In this document: positions 61,561 through 64,000 of the stretch, piece by piece | How the letters are laid out: each line of letters opens with the position of its first letter | Numbering within the stretch: position 1 is the first letter of the stretch | From: Sulfurovum indicum | GTDB taxonomy: Bacteria; Campylobacterota; Campylobacteria; Campylobacterales; Sulfurovaceae | Reading direction: 5' to 3' | DNA: 64,000 nt | NCBI RefSeq assembly: GCF_014931715.1 | Contig: NZ_CP063164.1 | Location: 1-64,000, forward strand | Position numbers and translations under genes: made by a program | The notes under the pieces: generated by a model | Told to the model about the DNA's origin: nothing | The model's database searches: none | Seen by the model: only the letters and a program-made list of their open reading frames with translations

Positions 61561-62601
61561 ATGTTAGAGGATGAGAATGTGGAAAAGAAACCCTATATCA
61601 TGGCTATCGATGACACTCCTTACAATCTTGAAGTATTGAGAGTGATACTGATGGATACAGATGCTGAGGTAGCGTGTGTCGAATCGGGCCGTGAGGCGAT
61701 CGGGATGATCAGGGAAAGGGTACCTGATCTGATACTGCTTGATATCATGATGCCGGAGATGGATGGTTTTGAAGTCTGCGAGATCCTGAAGAGATCACCT
61801 GAGACCAACAGTACCCCGATTATTTTTCTGTCCGCACTTGATGATATCAACAGCAAAGTCAAAGCTTTTGAGGTAGGAGGGGTCGACTATATTACGAAAC
61901 CGTTCAATACCCTGGAGGTTGTAGCAAGGGTCAAGACCCATCTGAAGCTTCACTATATGCTTGAAGAGATGAATACTCTGCTCAGAGAATCGTTTCATGA
62001 AATATATACACCGCTGGGGCTCATTAAAAGCTCGCTTTCTCTTTTAGAGCTTGAACAGGGTGACAACGAGCATCTTCAGAATATAAAATCTTCCGTACAG
62101 TCACTTCACTCAATCTATGAAGACATATACTATGCCATTAAAAAAGAGGTACGGTCATACCCTCCCGAGTGGATAGACCTGGAAGCCTTCCTGAACAAAA
62201 GAATTGAACTGTTCAAACCCCAGATGAAGTATAAAAGACTCAAGTGTGAGATCACATCTGAAATAGAATCTCCTATGATAAGGATAAACCTTACCGAACT
62301 TGAAAGGCTGATGGACAATCTGTTGTCCAATGCCATTAAGTATGCAAATGAAGAGAGTATTGTAAAGATAGAGATCACTCTTTCGGGGGAAAAGATCAGG
62401 CTGGCTGTTTCGAACAGTTCCAAAAAGATCAAAGATCCCAAAAAGCTTTTTGAAAAGCTGTACCGTGAAGACCATTCGGTTATGGGGCTTGGTATAGGTT
62501 TGAGCATCGTAAGAAAGATATGTGACAAATATGACATAGACATTGATGTGGAATCAAACGAGCATATTACAAGTTTCATACTTTATTATGAGGAGAAATG
62601 A
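61561..62601 (+). CDS. Receiver-fused histidine kinase
   Basis: A 346-residue soluble protein with an N-terminal receiver (Asp61 in LLDIMMPEMDG), then a dimerisation helix with His146 (FHEIYTPLGLIKSS, a variant of SHELRTPL) and an ATPase domain (NLLSNAIKY, GLGIGLSIV). The domain order is inverted compared with classical hybrids. It overlaps the OmpR-type regulator (TGATG), which is its likely partner. The spacer to the upstream gene is 36 bp. Confidence 0.88.
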   Translation: MLEDENVEKKPYIMAIDDTPYNLEVLRVILMDTDAEVACVESGREAIGMIRERVPDLILLDIMMPEMDGFEVCEILKRSPETNSTPIIFLSALDDINSKVKAFEVGGVDYITKPFNTLEVVARVKTHLKLHYMLEEMNTLLRESFHEIYTPLGLIKSSLSLLELEQGDNEHLQNIKSSVQSLHSIYEDIYYAIKKEVRSYPPEWIDLEAFLNKRIELFKPQMKYKRLKCEITSEIESPMIRINLTELERLMDNLLSNAIKYANEESIVKIEITLSGEKIRLAVSNSSKKIKDPKKLFEKLYREDHSVMGLGIGLSIVRKICDKYDIDIDVESNEHITSFILYYEEK

Positions 62602-63251
62602 TGAAGATCTTACTTTTGGAAGATGAAGAGGTTCTTTGCAGGAATATAGAAAAGTTTTTAACTATCAAGGGGCATCAGGTTGACAGTTATGGAGACGGTG
62701 GAGTGCTTCTGGACGAAGCCAACCTCTTTGAATATGATTTTTTTATATTTGATATCAATGTTCCGGATGTTGACGGCTTTGAGCTTCTTACCTATATTAA
62801 AGACAAAAAGATCGAAACTCCTTTGATCTTTATCAGTGCCATGGTCGGTATTGAGGAGATAAGCAAAGGGTTTAAGCTGGGGTGCAGTGATTATCTGAAA
62901 AAACCTTTTGAGCTTGAAGAACTTGAACTGAGAATCAATAATATCAAAAACAGCTTCAGTGCCCATGAACGGATCGAACTGCCCGGAGGCCTGGTCTATG
63001 ATTTTGATACCAAATCCGTATATAAAGACGGAGAGCCGTTGGAGCTGTCCAAAAAACAGAGTGAGATCCTCTATATCATTATGAAGTATAATGGACAGGT
63101 AGTCAGTTTTGATACTATTGCCGACTATGCCTATGAAGATGATTTTCGCGATATGCATACCATATCAAGCCATATCAGGGATATACGGAAGGTTATAGGT
63201 TCGGAAACTATTAAAAATGTAAGAGGTGTAGGATACAAACTGGCTTTGTGA
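62601..63251 (+). CDS. OmpR-family response regulator, candidate EPS regulator
   Basis: A 216-residue regulator: receiver with Asp51 (FIFDINVPDVDG) and the Lys of DYLKKPFELEEL, then a winged helix ending ETIKNVRGVGYKLAL. The ATG at 62601 has AGGAG five bases upstream; the ATG one codon before is too close. It lies in the EPS locus, at the end of the unit behind box 9. OmpR-type proteins bind 11-bp-spaced direct repeats, as found in all EPS boxes, so it is the prime candidate to activate them. That role is inferred. Confidence 0.9.
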   Translation: MKILLLEDEEVLCRNIEKFLTIKGHQVDSYGDGGVLLDEANLFEYDFFIFDINVPDVDGFELLTYIKDKKIETPLIFISAMVGIEEISKGFKLGCSDYLKKPFELEELELRINNIKNSFSAHERIELPGGLVYDFDTKSVYKDGEPLELSKKQSEILYIIMKYNGQVVSFDTIADYAYEDDFRDMHTISSHIRDIRKVIGSETIKNVRGVGYKLAL

Positions 63252-63457
63252 TACTTTAGACTTGAACTCAGTAGGCAAGCACCTGCTATTGTGATCCAAA
63301 AGAGAAAAAGGAGGAGATATTTTTTCAAAGTGTTTATACATCTGTAAGAAGAGAGCATACACGGTAATAAAAAAGTATACTAAATAATAATTTTTTTCAT
63401 TTAGATTTAAGATAATTTAGTATAAAGTTCTTCATTCTTAAAAAGAAAGGAGTATAA

Positions 63458-63760
63458 ATGCGATCTAAAATAGTATTTCTTGTTGTATTTATGCTCTCTT
63501 TTGTTATCGTACACGATACAGTACTCACAATGATCGATCAGAACAAGAAGATCGGTGTGACCTCCTCTTTGGAGAGTTATACTGTATCAGAGAAAAGTCC
63601 GAATATCCATCAAATACATAATATGTTCCACTTTGTTGCACTTGTCTGTACAGAGCTTCCCTCCGTGGATGTTCATGCTGAGAAGAAAACCATTGCATAT
63701 TACATACCACAATACACTTTATCCTGCAAAGAGAGCATCATCAAACCCCCGATAGCCTAA
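63458..63760 (+). CDS. Exported protein of unknown function
   Basis: A 100-residue protein with a signal-like N terminus (SKIVFLVVFMLSFVIVHDTVL). The mature part has two cysteines (VALVCTELP and TLSCKES) and no family I recognise. ATG follows AAAGGAG at a proper distance. It stands alone after the EPS locus, and a foldback element is inserted 13 bp behind its stop codon. Confidence 0.6.
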   Translation: MRSKIVFLVVFMLSFVIVHDTVLTMIDQNKKIGVTSSLESYTVSEKSPNIHQIHNMFHFVALVCTELPSVDVHAEKKTIAYYIPQYTLSCKESIIKPPIA

Positions 63761-63773
63761 CTTTTTTACTATA

Positions 63774-64000
63774 GGGCACCTCTAATAACCCCATATGCTC
63801 ATAACATTGCCGGCTTTGTTCTAGGCAAGGCACACTTTACAGACCTAGCCGTAGCTAAGTCGAAAAAGTGTAACGCCGCATAGGGCAAAGCCGGCATTGC
63901 CCAAAGGGTGGGCTTTGCAGACGCGATCTTTCACAAGATGCTTCCCATCGTCTTAGCTTTGGCTAGGACTTGAAAGCCTCTTGCAAAATCTCACATCTGC
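63774..64000. mobile_element. Foldback (MITE-like) element, second copy cut by the window end
   Basis: The visible 227 bp match the copy at 29223 in the same orientation, differing by one base in the terminal repeat (A/T) and one inserted C in the second arm. The right end and target duplication are outside the window; the left flank reads TTTACTATA. Confidence 0.85.

Noticed and set aside
63252-63457. Small gene between the last regulator and the 100-residue ORF
   Set aside because: AGGAGG near 63310 has no start codon behind it; open frames are too short.
1-64000. CRISPR arrays, rRNA or tRNA genes
   Set aside because: No regularly spaced repeats and no tRNA or rRNA-like sequence was seen in the intergenic regions.

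Overview
The window looks like the dnaA-proximal end of a Campylobacterota (Epsilonproteobacteria) chromosome, most like a Sulfurovum-type sulfur-oxidising chemolithotroph. This is inferred from the AT-rich genome style, the DnaA and DnaN sequences, the pyrG-recJ pair, a sulfide:quinone oxidoreductase-like flavoprotein, many c-type cytochromes and the short intergenic regions. No tRNA, rRNA or CRISPR array was seen.

Layout: 1-5906 holds dnaA, candidate oriC segments, dnaN, pyrG and recJ. 6036-9186 is a sulfide/electron-transfer group: a Tat-exported SQR-type flavoprotein, a lipoprotein cytochrome c, and a cytochrome b fused to a dihaem cytochrome c. 9251-13927 is housekeeping (Mrp ATPase, HI0933-family flavoprotein, thiamine-binding protein, purM) plus small membrane proteins and a lipoprotein. 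14364-17193 is a two-component system with two exported proteins of unknown role. 17267-18931 is a nine-haem lipoprotein cytochrome. 19183-29219 carries two export systems in tandem: a TolC-adaptor-RND pump and a TolC-adaptor-ABC (MacB/DevC-like) exporter. 29223-29487 is a 265-bp foldback (MITE-like) element; a second copy runs off the window end at 63774. 29592-32613 is a second two-component system with small periplasmic cytochromes c.

From 32811 to about 63251 lies a large exopolysaccharide (EPS) locus of the Wzx/Wzy type: initiating phosphoglycosyl transferase, several glycosyltransferases, flippase, Wzy-like polymerase, Wza-like exporter, Wzz/Wzc-like chain-length protein with a dead kinase domain, GDP-mannose supply (ManC, phosphomannomutase) and an acyltransferase. 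Regulatory genes are embedded in it: a FIST protein with a hybrid kinase, a STAS protein, a REC-kinase and an OmpR-type regulator.

The main discovery is that all nine apparent transcription units of this EPS locus, on both strands, start with the same promoter architecture. A 15-bp box TGCA-N7-TGCA, better read as two direct heptamers TGCAWWC 11 bp apart, is followed by exactly 11 bp and then a -10 hexamer. The position and the 11-bp period are those expected for an OmpR/PhoB-type activator replacing the -35 element. An OmpR-type regulator (62601-63251) sits at the end of one of the controlled units. Two small ORFs (59 and 38 codons) of the EPS units were also recognised: one directly behind a box, one coupled to the 3' end of the gene behind another.
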